Origin: SHVO01 sp041905525
GTDB lineage: Bacteria; Pseudomonadota; Alphaproteobacteria; Rhodospirillales; Rhodospirillaceae
Direction: 5' to 3'
NCBI GenBank assembly: GCA_041905525.1
Contig: JAYRKY010000004.1
Coordinates: forward strand, 164,892-228,891
DNA length: 64,000 nt
Below the pieces are notes generated by a model. The model was not told where the DNA came from. It was given only the letters and a program-made list of their open reading frames with translations, and did no database searches. How positions within the stretch are numbered: the stretch's first letter is position 1; every line of letters starts with the position of its first letter. A program made the translations under genes and the position numbers. This document shows positions 52,690 to 61,058 of the stretch, one piece after another.

Positions 52690-53334
52690 ATGAGCCAAGA
52701 AAAAAAGACCGCCGGCCGGCAATCGGGCCGACTGATCGTCGGGCTCAGTGGCGCATCCGGTATTGTGTATGGGGTACGGCTGCTGGAGGTTCTCCGCGAT
52801 ACCGGGCTGGAAATCCACTTGGTGATGTCGAAGACGGCGGAAGTCACCCTGGCCCACGAAACCGATTACAAAGTCGCATACGTCAAGGATCTTGCGCACG
52901 TCGTACACCAGAACACCGATCTGGGTGCAGCGATCTCTTCGGGGTCCTTTAGAACGAAGGGCATGATTATCGCCCCGTGTTCCATTCGGACCGCCTCCGA
53001 GATTTCCACAGGCGTTACCGCGACCTTGATGGCGCGTGCCGCCGACGTCGTCCTGAAGGAGCGTCGCCGGCTGGTGCTGATGGTGCGTGAAAGCCCGCTG
53101 CATACAGGGCATCTCCGGACGTTGACGCAGCTCTCGGAGGTCGGGGCCATCATCGCCCCGCCGCTCCCGGGCTTTTACGCGCGGCCGCAGAGCCTTGAGG
53201 AGATGATTGACCACACGATTGGTCGAACCTTGGACCTCTTCGACATTGATACCGGTCTCGTAAGGCGCTGGCGCGAAGCCTCAGACCTGGCGGGGTCCGG
53301 CGGTGGCCGCGCAAAAAGATCGCCGCGGCGATGA
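52690..53334 (+). CDS. ubiX: flavin prenyltransferase UbiX
   Basis: 214 residues. LIVGLSGASGIVYGVRLLE, MIIAPCSIRTASEISTGVT and MVRESPLHTGHLRTL carry the FMN- and dimethylallyl-phosphate-binding residues. It makes prenylated FMN for the decarboxylase UbiD in ubiquinone synthesis. The ATG at 52690 matches usual family length; an in-frame start at 52651 exists. The stop overlaps the next start (ATGA). Confidence 0.95.
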   Translation: MSQEKKTAGRQSGRLIVGLSGASGIVYGVRLLEVLRDTGLEIHLVMSKTAEVTLAHETDYKVAYVKDLAHVVHQNTDLGAAISSGSFRTKGMIIAPCSIRTASEISTGVTATLMARAADVVLKERRRLVLMVRESPLHTGHLRTLTQLSEVGAIIAPPLPGFYARPQSLEEMIDHTIGRTLDLFDIDTGLVRRWREASDLAGSGGGRAKRSPRR

Positions 53335-53888
53335 GTGCCACGCGCGATACGGCTGTAAAGGCGAACCCCCTCTGGGATTTCGTGACGTGGGCCTACAAGC
53401 GGGAAGGTGTCGAGAAGGCATGCCTCGCGCTTCAGAACCGGCTTAATGCCGACGTGAATATCGTCCTGTTCTGCATCTGGTTGTCGTATCGCGGCGCCGG
53501 AACCAGCAATCTTGCGACCTATCTGGGCACGGCGCTGAAGATTTCACGCGACTGGCAGCGTAATCTCGTGGAGCCGGTGCGTCTTGCGCGCCAAAACCTC
53601 AAGCAGAGTCTTGAGACCGGCACCTTCGCCGGAAATGAGCGCGCGGCCGCCGAGGCGCTCCGCGAACGTATCAAGCAATGCGAGCTTGATCTTGAGCACC
53701 TGCAGATCCTGGCTTTGTATGGCTTAGTCACGACCGGGAACGACCAGGGCCTGACCCGGTCCCCGGCGGAACAAAAGGACGATGCCCATAACAACCTCAC
53801 GGTCTACTTCGCCGCCTCCGGAATTCAGCTGGACCCTCTGGCCCAGACCCATGTGATGCGCATTCTGACCGCTATTTTCGGGAGTTAG
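53331..53888 (+). CDS. TIGR02444 family protein
   Basis: 185 residues, helical. NPLWDFVTWAYKREGVEKACLALQN and NIVLFCIWLSYRGAG are the signature of the TIGR02444 (DUF2390) family, of unknown function, common in proteobacteria. It is translationally coupled to ubiX through an ATGA overlap. Confidence 0.9.
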   Translation: MSATRDTAVKANPLWDFVTWAYKREGVEKACLALQNRLNADVNIVLFCIWLSYRGAGTSNLATYLGTALKISRDWQRNLVEPVRLARQNLKQSLETGTFAGNERAAAEALRERIKQCELDLEHLQILALYGLVTTGNDQGLTRSPAEQKDDAHNNLTVYFAASGIQLDPLAQTHVMRILTAIFGS

Positions 53889-54041
53889 CGCCCGCCGGCC
53901 GCCCTAGGTTTTGGGCCACCGCAAGGCTTCGAACGCGATATCTTGGGTCAAAAGGAAAATCCCACAAAAAGGCGGGAATATTCACGCCCAAGCGCTTGGC
54001 CGCGTCCCCCATTTATGATGAGCTACGTCCCACTGGTGCAC

Positions 54042-54074
54042 AAAAAAAACGGGCGGTGCTTTTACGCACCGCCC
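54042..54074 (-). terminator. phoH terminator
   Basis: On the minus strand a 9-bp stem (GGGCGGTGC/GCACCGCCC, 54051-54074) is followed by eight T (54049-54042). It ends the phoH transcript. Confidence 0.9.
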
Positions 54075-54097
54075 CAAGTTTCAGGGACGCACCTCGG

Positions 54098-54136
54098 AAC
54101 CGCCCTCAATTCGCGTTGAGGGCGGTTTGTGTTTCT
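54098..54136 (+). terminator. plus-strand terminator before phoH
   Basis: A 12-bp perfect stem (54098-54109 with 54116-54127, loop TTCGCG) is followed by a T-rich tract on the plus strand. It ends read-through from ubiX-TIGR02444. Confidence 0.75.
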
Positions 54137-54869
54137 AGAGCGCGGCGAGCATGCACGCGACCAAAGGATGCCGGACGACATCCTGCTTCGATAAGCGCAC
54201 CACGGCGATGTCCGAAATCGAGCTCAGGCGTTCCGCGATATCACCGAGTCCGGAAACCCCGGGCAACAGATCGCTTTGATCCGGATCTCCCGTGATAACC
54301 ATCGTCGAGTGCCAGCCTAACCGCGTGAGCAGCATCTTGATCTGACCGTAGGTACAATTTTGCGCTTCGTCGATGACGACGAAGGCGTTGTTCAGTGTCC
54401 GTCCGCGCATGTACGCGATCGGCGCTATCTCAATGGTGCCATCGGAAATGAATTGACGCAACCTTTTGCCGCCAAGACGGTCCGAGAGCGCGTCATAGAG
54501 AGGCCGCAGGTAGGGCGCCATCTTCTCTTCCATGGTGCCTGGGAGATAACCGAGTGCTTCGCCGGCCTCGATAGCGGGGCGCGACAAAACAATGCGGTCG
54601 ATACGTGATTCCTCAAGGGCTTTCACCGCCGCTGCGATGGCGAGGTAGGTTTTTCCAGTTCCGGCCGGTCCAATTGCCAGGGTCAGCGCTTTGCTTTCAA
54701 TGGCCTCCATCAGCTGGCGCTGTGCATCGCTGTGTGGCTTCACGTGGCGGATAAAACTCTGGTCACGGCGTTCTTCGATCGGATCCCAACCCCCGGGGAT
54801 CGCATGCAGTTGGAAACTGTCGTTGGTCTCGTGAAAATGCTTCTTTGTACGAGCTGACCGTTTGCCCAT
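54135..54869 (-). CDS. phoH: PhoH family ATPase
   Basis: 244 residues. The P-loop GPAGTGKTYLA, SRPAIEAGEALGYLPG, FVVIDEAQNCTYGQ (Walker B) and TGDPDQSDL identify a PhoH-like ATPase, linked to RNA metabolism and stress. The ATG at 54869 has AAAGG 5 bases upstream; ATG 54905 is in frame 12 codons earlier and cannot be excluded. Its terminator lies downstream. Confidence 0.93.
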   Translation of the reverse strand: MGKRSARTKKHFHETNDSFQLHAIPGGWDPIEERRDQSFIRHVKPHSDAQRQLMEAIESKALTLAIGPAGTGKTYLAIAAAVKALEESRIDRIVLSRPAIEAGEALGYLPGTMEEKMAPYLRPLYDALSDRLGGKRLRQFISDGTIEIAPIAYMRGRTLNNAFVVIDEAQNCTYGQIKMLLTRLGWHSTMVITGDPDQSDLLPGVSGLGDIAERLSSISDIAVVRLSKQDVVRHPLVACMLAAL

Positions 54870-55319
54870 CTGGACCTTTTGCTCCTGACTGGTGAACCTG
54901 CTCATCCCCGCTCGGCGGGTGCCGAGCGCGAGGTCGTCACGTGTGTATTCGGCGCCTCCTTCGCTGTGTAAGTTGGATAGAGAATCACGGTGCGGCGCGC
55001 GCTGCTCGCGCGCACGTGCGGCTGGCGGTGTCAGGAATGCGGGTGGTGTCTGATCGCCGAAGGGGTGCCATACGGCATCCTCGGTGTACGGTGACCCCGT
55101 GTCGGTGGTGGTGTCGTAACCTTGAGTTCGCGCCGTCTGCATGAGCGATCTGGCGAACGTCCCCTATGACTGTGTGGAGTATACAAAAATTGCGTGAACT
55201 GTCACCTGATTTTGTATGTATTTCTCGCGACACCCCAAGATATGGCCAACTGGAGAACAGCGTTCGGCTAGTATTGCTCCTGTGGATAACTATCGCCACC
55301 TCGTTTGAAGACCCGCCCG

Positions 55320-55658
55320 ATGACGCATGAACCGCCTATAGATGATCCGCTCGCCGATGCGGAGCTCTGGACGAAAAAGGGACAACGTGTCGCGCTCGCG
55401 ACCGTTGTCGCGACGTGGGGATCGAGTCCGCGGCCCGTAGGAAGCCACATGGCGATCACCGAGCATGGGGATTTCACCGGTTCGGTGTCCGGCGGGTGCA
55501 TCGAGGGCGCGGTGGTCGAGGCCGCTATGGAATGTATCGCGAGCGGGCAATCGAGACTCTTGGAGTTCGGTGTCTCGAATGAACTCGCTTGGGAGGTGGG
55601 GCTCGCCTGTGGCGGTCGTCTCCAAGTCCTCGTGAATCCGGTTCAACATGAGAGCTGA
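55320..55658 (+). CDS. XdhC/CoxI family N-terminal-domain protein
   Basis: 112 residues. VALATVVATWGSSPRPVGSHMAI and GSVSGGCIEGAVVEAA are the XdhC_CoxI domain, a chaperone that loads sulfurated molybdenum cofactor into xanthine-dehydrogenase-family enzymes. The separate Rossmann half follows as the next gene, overlapping by 11 bp. ATG 55320; a TTG at 55305 is in frame. Confidence 0.92.
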   Translation: MTHEPPIDDPLADAELWTKKGQRVALATVVATWGSSPRPVGSHMAITEHGDFTGSVSGGCIEGAVVEAAMECIASGQSRLLEFGVSNELAWEVGLACGGRLQVLVNPVQHES

Positions 55659-56337
55659 TATCCTTGATAGACTCCAGGCGTGGCGGCGCGAAAAGCGCGC
55701 GTGCGCCCTCGTCACGCATATTTCTTCCGGCATGTCCGCTCTCGTCGATCAGACGACGCAATGTGGTGAACTAAGTCTGAGCGATAGCGAAGTCGAATTA
55801 GTGCGGGCGCGCATCGCCGCCGACCAGTCGGGGATGCTCGAAAGTGGCCATTTCGTACGCGTTTATGCGCCGCCATTGCGCATGATTGTCATCGGTGCCG
55901 TCCACATTGCCAAAGCGCTGGTCCCCGCCGCCGCGCTCGCGGGCTTTGAGGTCATCGTGATCGATCCGCGTGAAGCATTTGTCCGGTCGGAACAGATGAA
56001 GGACGTCACCGCGATCGTGGGGTGGCCGGACGAAGCCATGGATCAATTGAAGCCGGACAGTCGTACGGCGGTCGTGACCTTGACGCACGACCCCAAGATC
56101 GACGACCCGGCGCTCTCGTCCGCCCTGCGATCCAAGGCCTTCTACATCGGCGCCCTTGGGAGCCGAAAAACGCATGCCAAGCGCGCGGAACGTCTCCTCG
56201 CGGCGGGGTTTTCCCCCGACGAGGTCGGTCGCATCCACGGGCCGGTCGGCCTCGACATCAATGCCCTAACGCCGGCTGAAATCGCGATTTCGATCGTTGC
56301 ACAGGCGATCTCCATTCTTCGAGCCGAGGCGGAATGA
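55648..56337 (+). CDS. XdhC Rossmann-domain protein
   Basis: 229 residues. The N-terminal part is a short XdhC_CoxI-like remnant (RREKRACALVTHI); residues about 75-225 are the XdhC_C Rossmann domain (MIVIGAVHIAKALVPAAALA, VVTLTHDPKIDDPAL, YIGALGSRKTHAKR, GPVGLDINALTPAEIAISI). The two-gene arrangement equals one split XdhC chaperone. The stop overlaps the next start. Confidence 0.92.
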   Translation: MRADILDRLQAWRREKRACALVTHISSGMSALVDQTTQCGELSLSDSEVELVRARIAADQSGMLESGHFVRVYAPPLRMIVIGAVHIAKALVPAAALAGFEVIVIDPREAFVRSEQMKDVTAIVGWPDEAMDQLKPDSRTAVVTLTHDPKIDDPALSSALRSKAFYIGALGSRKTHAKRAERLLAAGFSPDEVGRIHGPVGLDINALTPAEIAISIVAQAISILRAEAE

Positions 56338-57965
56338 AATACGGAACCTTCCTGCTCGATGACGCCGCCGGCCTGATTCTAGGTCATACCGTGCGCGGAC
56401 TCGCTGTACTGAAGAAGGGCCGTCTTCTTGAGCCGGCGGACATAGATATGCTCAGGGCCAGCGGCATCACATCCGTTGTCGGTGCGCGGTTGGAAATCGA
56501 CGATGTCGGAGAAGACGCGGCCGCCGCGCAGATCGCGTCGCGGCTGTGCGGATCGCAACTCGCGTCCTCCCCCGCGCATACGGGGCGGTGCAACTTGATC
56601 TCCGGCGTCGATGGCGTCCTGCTCGTCGATAAGAACGCCGTGGATGCGGCAAACAGGGTCTCGGAAACCATTACCATTGCGACGCTTCCCGAACTTGCTT
56701 CGGTGCGGAAGGGGCAGATTGTCGCGACGGTGAAGATCATCCCCTTTGCGGTCGCGCGGGGTGAACTCGCGAATGTTGAGAGCGCGCTGGGTTCAAGTGC
56801 GCTGCAGGTGGCGCCCTATCGCACCCGAAACGTGGCGCTCATTTCAACGCTGCTGCCGGGCCTGAAGGCATCGGTTATTTCATCAACGGAAGAAGTCGTA
56901 CGGCACCGCATCGAGAGCGTGGGCGGAACGCTCTCCCACGCGGTGCGGATTGATCACGAAACCGCGGCGGTCGCCGGGGCGATTGAGGCGGCAGCTCACA
57001 ATGGAGCCTCTCTTATCCTTATCGTCGGAGCGTCGGCGACCGCAGATCGCGCTGACGTGGTTCCCGCCGGCATTGTCTGCGCCGGGGGCGTGATCGACCA
57101 TTTTGGAATGCCGGTCGATCCCGGGAACTTGTTGGTCCTCGGGGCGAGGGGCGATATCCCTGTCCTGGTGCTGCCGGGATGCGCGCGTTCCCCCAAACTG
57201 AACGGAGTGGATTGGGTCCTCCAAAGAATCGCGGCCGAAGTCCCGGTGACGGGGCGCGAGATCATGGGAATGGGGGTCGGCGGCCTGCTGGTCGACACAC
57301 CTCACCGGCCGTTGCCGCGTGCGCAGGCCGTCCGTGAAGCGCGGTCCGAGATCAGCAAAAACGTCTCCGCCATCGTCCTGGCCGCTGGCCAGTCGCGCCG
57401 CATGGGTGGCCGGAACAAGTTGCTGATGGAGATCGAAGGTGTGCCTCTCGTGCGCCGTACGGTGGAGACTCTCCTGGCCTCCTCCGTTTCAGCGGTCGTC
57501 GTCGTAACAGGGCATCAATCGGCGGAAGTCGAAGCGGCAGTGAAGGGGTTGGACGTACGTATCGTTCACAACCCCCATTATCCCGAGGGGCTTTCGACCT
57601 CTCTCAAGGCGGGCCTGGATGCCGTGGACTCCGAGGCTGCAGCGGCGCTCATTTGTCTTGGCGATATGCCCGAAATCGCACCCGCGCATATCGCTCGGCT
57701 CGTGGACGGCTTCGACCCCGAGGCCGGTCGCGCGATCGGAGTGCCGACGCACAATGGAAAGCGAGGCAACCCGGTTCTGTGGGCGCGGCGGTTCTTTGGC
57801 GAAATGCAGAACATCGCCGGCGACGTGGGCGCGCGGCATCTGATCGGTGACAATGAGTCCCTTGTTTACGAAGTCGAATTTGAGGACACTGGCGTACTGA
57901 TGGATCTCGATACGCCGGGGCAGTGGGACGACTACATTTCATCGTCGGTCTCGCGGCAGGAGTAG
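56334..57965 (+). CDS. MoeA/MogA-like and MocA (molybdopterin cytidylyltransferase) fusion
   Basis: 543 residues. Residues about 1-330 carry a molybdopterin-binding domain (RIESVGGTLSHAVRI, then GASATADRADVVPAGIV). Residues about 345-543 are a MobA-like NTP transferase (VLAAGQSRRMGGRNKLLMEIEGVPL, CLGDMPEI, GNPVLWARRFF) of the MocA type, which makes molybdopterin cytosine dinucleotide. With the split XdhC upstream this forms a cofactor-maturation set for xanthine-dehydrogenase-family enzymes. Confidence 0.9.
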   Translation: MKYGTFLLDDAAGLILGHTVRGLAVLKKGRLLEPADIDMLRASGITSVVGARLEIDDVGEDAAAAQIASRLCGSQLASSPAHTGRCNLISGVDGVLLVDKNAVDAANRVSETITIATLPELASVRKGQIVATVKIIPFAVARGELANVESALGSSALQVAPYRTRNVALISTLLPGLKASVISSTEEVVRHRIESVGGTLSHAVRIDHETAAVAGAIEAAAHNGASLILIVGASATADRADVVPAGIVCAGGVIDHFGMPVDPGNLLVLGARGDIPVLVLPGCARSPKLNGVDWVLQRIAAEVPVTGREIMGMGVGGLLVDTPHRPLPRAQAVREARSEISKNVSAIVLAAGQSRRMGGRNKLLMEIEGVPLVRRTVETLLASSVSAVVVVTGHQSAEVEAAVKGLDVRIVHNPHYPEGLSTSLKAGLDAVDSEAAAALICLGDMPEIAPAHIARLVDGFDPEAGRAIGVPTHNGKRGNPVLWARRFFGEMQNIAGDVGARHLIGDNESLVYEVEFEDTGVLMDLDTPGQWDDYISSSVSRQE

Positions 57966-58056
57966 CTCAGGTCATCGTCCGGCGTTGTTTCGGGGCACGC
58001 GTGCTGTTTATGACCGGCGCGCGTTGAATGTCCGCGTTCCTTTATAGGGAGGGACC

Positions 58057-59100
58057 ATGCCAGACGCCGGGAACCAATCTCATACCACGGATGTCATCAT
58101 CATCGGCGCGGGGCCGGTGGGCCTCTTTGCCGTCTTTGAACTCGGCTTGCTCGGCTTGTCCGCTCATGTCGTCGACATTCTCGACCGGCCCGGCGGACAG
58201 TGCGCCGAGTTGTATCCGGAGAAAGTCATCCTCGACATCCCGAGCCGGCTGAAAATCACCGGCCAGGAACTCACGAATGATTTGATGGCGCAGATCGCGC
58301 CCTTCAATCCTGTCTTCCATTTTCAGGAGATGGCGACCTCCCTGGAGAAGCGGGACGGCGGTGGATTTATCCTCACGACGGATGCGGGGACACGCATCGA
58401 GTCACATGCCGTGGTGATTGCGGGCGGGGGCGGCAGCTTCACGCCAAAAAAGCCGAAACTCGACCGCCTCGAAGAGTTTGAAGGCAAGTCGCTCTTCTAT
58501 GCCGTCCGGAAGAAGGAGCAGTTCCGCAATAAAAATGTGCTCATCGCAGGTGGCGGAGACTCTGCGCTGGATTGGACCGTCAACCTGCAAGGTGTGGTGT
58601 CGAGCGTGACGTTGGTCCACCGGCGAAATGAGTTCCGTGGAATGCAGGCGACGGTCGATCAGATGTATGCCCTTGTCAAGGAAGGGAAGGTCAACCTCCA
58701 GATTGGCGACATCGTCCGGATCAATGGCGATGATGGGCAAATTCGATCAGTTACCCTCAGGAACGCGGAGAAGCAGGAGGTGGATCTGCCGTGCGATACA
58801 CTCCTCCCGTTCTACGGTCTCACCATGAAGCTTGGCCCTATCGCTGACTGGGGCATTACGCTCGACGAGAAAGACCGAATCCCCGTGAATACCGAAACAT
58901 TCGAGACCGCGGTGCCGGGGGTCTTCTGCATCGGAGATATGTGCGCGTATCCTGGCAAGCTGAAGTTGATCCTATCGGGATTCCACGAATCGGCCTTGAT
59001 GGCCCATGGCTGTTTCCATTATGCAAGGCCCAACCAAAAGCTGAGATTCGAGCACACTACCTCGAGTTCCAACATCCAGGCCAAGCTGGGCGTTTCGTAA
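58057..59100 (+). CDS. ferredoxin-NADP+ reductase (thioredoxin-reductase-like)
   Basis: 347 residues. FAD-binding GAGPVGLFAVFELGLLGLSAHV and GGQCAELYPEKVI, NADPH-binding GGGDSALDWTVNL and GVFCIGDM mark the TrxR-like FNR family; the CxxC of thioredoxin reductases is absent. It exchanges electrons between NADPH and ferredoxin. The adjacent 2Fe-2S ferredoxin gene, 38 bp downstream, is the natural partner. Confidence 0.95.
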   Translation: MPDAGNQSHTTDVIIIGAGPVGLFAVFELGLLGLSAHVVDILDRPGGQCAELYPEKVILDIPSRLKITGQELTNDLMAQIAPFNPVFHFQEMATSLEKRDGGGFILTTDAGTRIESHAVVIAGGGGSFTPKKPKLDRLEEFEGKSLFYAVRKKEQFRNKNVLIAGGGDSALDWTVNLQGVVSSVTLVHRRNEFRGMQATVDQMYALVKEGKVNLQIGDIVRINGDDGQIRSVTLRNAEKQEVDLPCDTLLPFYGLTMKLGPIADWGITLDEKDRIPVNTETFETAVPGVFCIGDMCAYPGKLKLILSGFHESALMAHGCFHYARPNQKLRFEHTTSSSNIQAKLGVS

Positions 59101-59138
59101 GAACGGCTCGTCGCCGGCCTCGGGTTTAAGAGGCGGCT

Positions 59139-59459
59139 ATGAGAGTCATCGTTGCGTTGCCCGATGGATCGACCCACGAGGTGCCGGTCCGTCCGGGTGC
59201 CAGTATTATGGATGCTATCCGCGGCGCCGGTTTGCCGATCCGCGCCGAATGCGGAGGCGCCATGGCCTGTGCGACCTGTCATGTTAAAGTCGATCCCCAA
59301 TGGATGGATAAAGTGGGTCCTGCGCGAGGCGAGGAAGCGGACCTGCTCGATATGTCCGACTACCGCGGCGGGGAATCGCGTCTCTGTTGCCAGATCCGGC
59401 CGGCACCTCCGCTGGATGGACTCAAAGTCCACCTGCAGCTGGACGCATACGAAGGTTAA
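59139..59459 (+). CDS. 2Fe-2S ferredoxin (adrenodoxin type)
   Basis: 106 residues. The cluster ligands are C-x5-C-x2-C in ECGGAMACATCHV and the last Cys in RLCCQI, the adrenodoxin pattern. VIVALPDGSTHEVPVRPGAS is the usual fold start. It carries electrons from the upstream FNR to unknown acceptors such as a P450 or Fe-S assembly. PrfC starts 2 bp after its stop. Confidence 0.93.
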   Translation: MRVIVALPDGSTHEVPVRPGASIMDAIRGAGLPIRAECGGAMACATCHVKVDPQWMDKVGPARGEEADLLDMSDYRGGESRLCCQIRPAPPLDGLKVHLQLDAYEG

Positions 59460-59461
59460 TC

Positions 59462-61054
59462 ATGTCGGCTCAGCTCCCCCAAGAAGTCGCCCGCCGCCGC
59501 ACGTTCGCGATCATCTCACACCCGGACGCCGGGAAAACGACTCTCACCGAAAAGCTGCTGCTGTTCGGCGGTGCCATCCAGCTTGCCGGTGCTGTGAAGG
59601 CGAAAGGCGAACGCCGGCGCGCGCGCTCCGACTGGATGAAGGTCGAGCAAGAGCGCGGAATCTCGGTGACCTCGGCCGTCATGAGCTACGAATACGATGG
59701 TCACGCGTTTAATCTCCTTGATACCCCGGGTCACGAGGATTTCAGTGAGGATACCTACCGAACCCTTACGGCTGTGGACTCCGCAGTCATGGTGCTCGAT
59801 GCGGCGAAGGGGATCGAAACGCAGACCTTGAAGCTGTTCGAGGTATGCCGTCTTCGCGATATGCCTATCGCGACTTTCATCAACAAGCTCGACCGCGAAG
59901 GTCAGGAGCCTTTTGCCCTGCTTGAGGAAATCGAAAACCGATTGGCGCTGGACGTATCGCCGGCCAGCTGGCCGATCGGTATGGGTCGTGATTTTTTAGG
60001 GTGCTACGATCTCTTGCATGACCGCCTTGTGCTGATGGCGCGGACCAAGGGCGAAAAAGCTGATGCGGGCATCGAGTGCAAGGGCCTCGACGATCCAAAG
60101 ATCGATGAGCTCCTGCCTGCGGCTGCCGCAGCGAAGCTTCGCGAGGATATCGCCATGGTTCGAGGCCTCTGCAAGCCCTTCGATCGTCAGGCTTATCTTG
60201 AAGGCCATTTGACCCCGGTGTTCTTCGGCAGCGCCGTCAATAACTTTGGCGTTCGCGAACTGCTCCAGGGTCTCGCGGAAATGGCGCCGTCCCCGCGTCC
60301 TCAGTCGGCCGCCGAGCGGGCGGTTGTGCCGACCGAAAAGGGCGTCTCCGGTTTTGTCTTTAAGATTCAGGCAAACATGGATCCCAAACACCGTGACCGC
60401 ATCGCTTTCGTGCGAGTTTCGTCCGGTCACTTCAAGCGCGGCGCCAAGCTGTTTCATGTGCGCTCCGGGAAGACGCTCAATATTTCCAATCCGCTTCTGT
60501 TCATGGCGCAAGAGCGCGCCACCGCGGAAGAAGCGTGGCCAGGCGACATCATCGGTGTGCCGAACTATGGAAATTTGCGGATCGGCGACACATTGACGGA
60601 AGGCGAGGAGCTTCATTTCACGGGCATCCCCGTTTTCGCGCCGGAACTTTTGCAAACGGTCCGTCCCGAAGATCCCCTCAAGGCCAAACATCTTGGCCGC
60701 GCTCTTCAGCAGTTGGCCGAAGAAGGCGCCGCGAGCGTTTTCCGGCCACGCTTTGGAACAGATTGGATTGTCGGCGTGGTTGGGCCGCTGCAATTCGACG
60801 TCCTCGCCGATCGCATCCGCACAGAATATGAAGTTCCGGTCAAGTTCGAGCAGACGGAACTCTATACGGCCCGCTGGCTGAAGGCGGATGAACCCGCGAA
60901 GCTCAAGAAGTTCATGGACTCGAATCGCACCGCGGTTGCCGACGACCACGACGATGCGCCCGTATTCCTTGCGCGAAATGCGTGGCATCTTGGGCGGACG
61001 ATGGACGATAATCCGGACATCACCTTCCTGAAGACTCGCGAGCTCGTGCATTAA
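59462..61054 (+). CDS. prfC: peptide chain release factor 3
   Basis: 530 residues. GTPase motifs SHPDAGKTTLTEKLL, DTPGHEDFSEDT and NKLDREG, with the switch region VEQERGISVTSAVMS, identify RF3, which recycles RF1/RF2 after termination. Length is normal for the family. The ATG at 59462 is 2 bp after the ferredoxin stop. Confidence 0.96.
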   Translation: MSAQLPQEVARRRTFAIISHPDAGKTTLTEKLLLFGGAIQLAGAVKAKGERRRARSDWMKVEQERGISVTSAVMSYEYDGHAFNLLDTPGHEDFSEDTYRTLTAVDSAVMVLDAAKGIETQTLKLFEVCRLRDMPIATFINKLDREGQEPFALLEEIENRLALDVSPASWPIGMGRDFLGCYDLLHDRLVLMARTKGEKADAGIECKGLDDPKIDELLPAAAAAKLREDIAMVRGLCKPFDRQAYLEGHLTPVFFGSAVNNFGVRELLQGLAEMAPSPRPQSAAERAVVPTEKGVSGFVFKIQANMDPKHRDRIAFVRVSSGHFKRGAKLFHVRSGKTLNISNPLLFMAQERATAEEAWPGDIIGVPNYGNLRIGDTLTEGEELHFTGIPVFAPELLQTVRPEDPLKAKHLGRALQQLAEEGAASVFRPRFGTDWIVGVVGPLQFDVLADRIRTEYEVPVKFEQTELYTARWLKADEPAKLKKFMDSNRTAVADDHDDAPVFLARNAWHLGRTMDDNPDITFLKTRELVH

Positions 61055-61058
61055 GACA

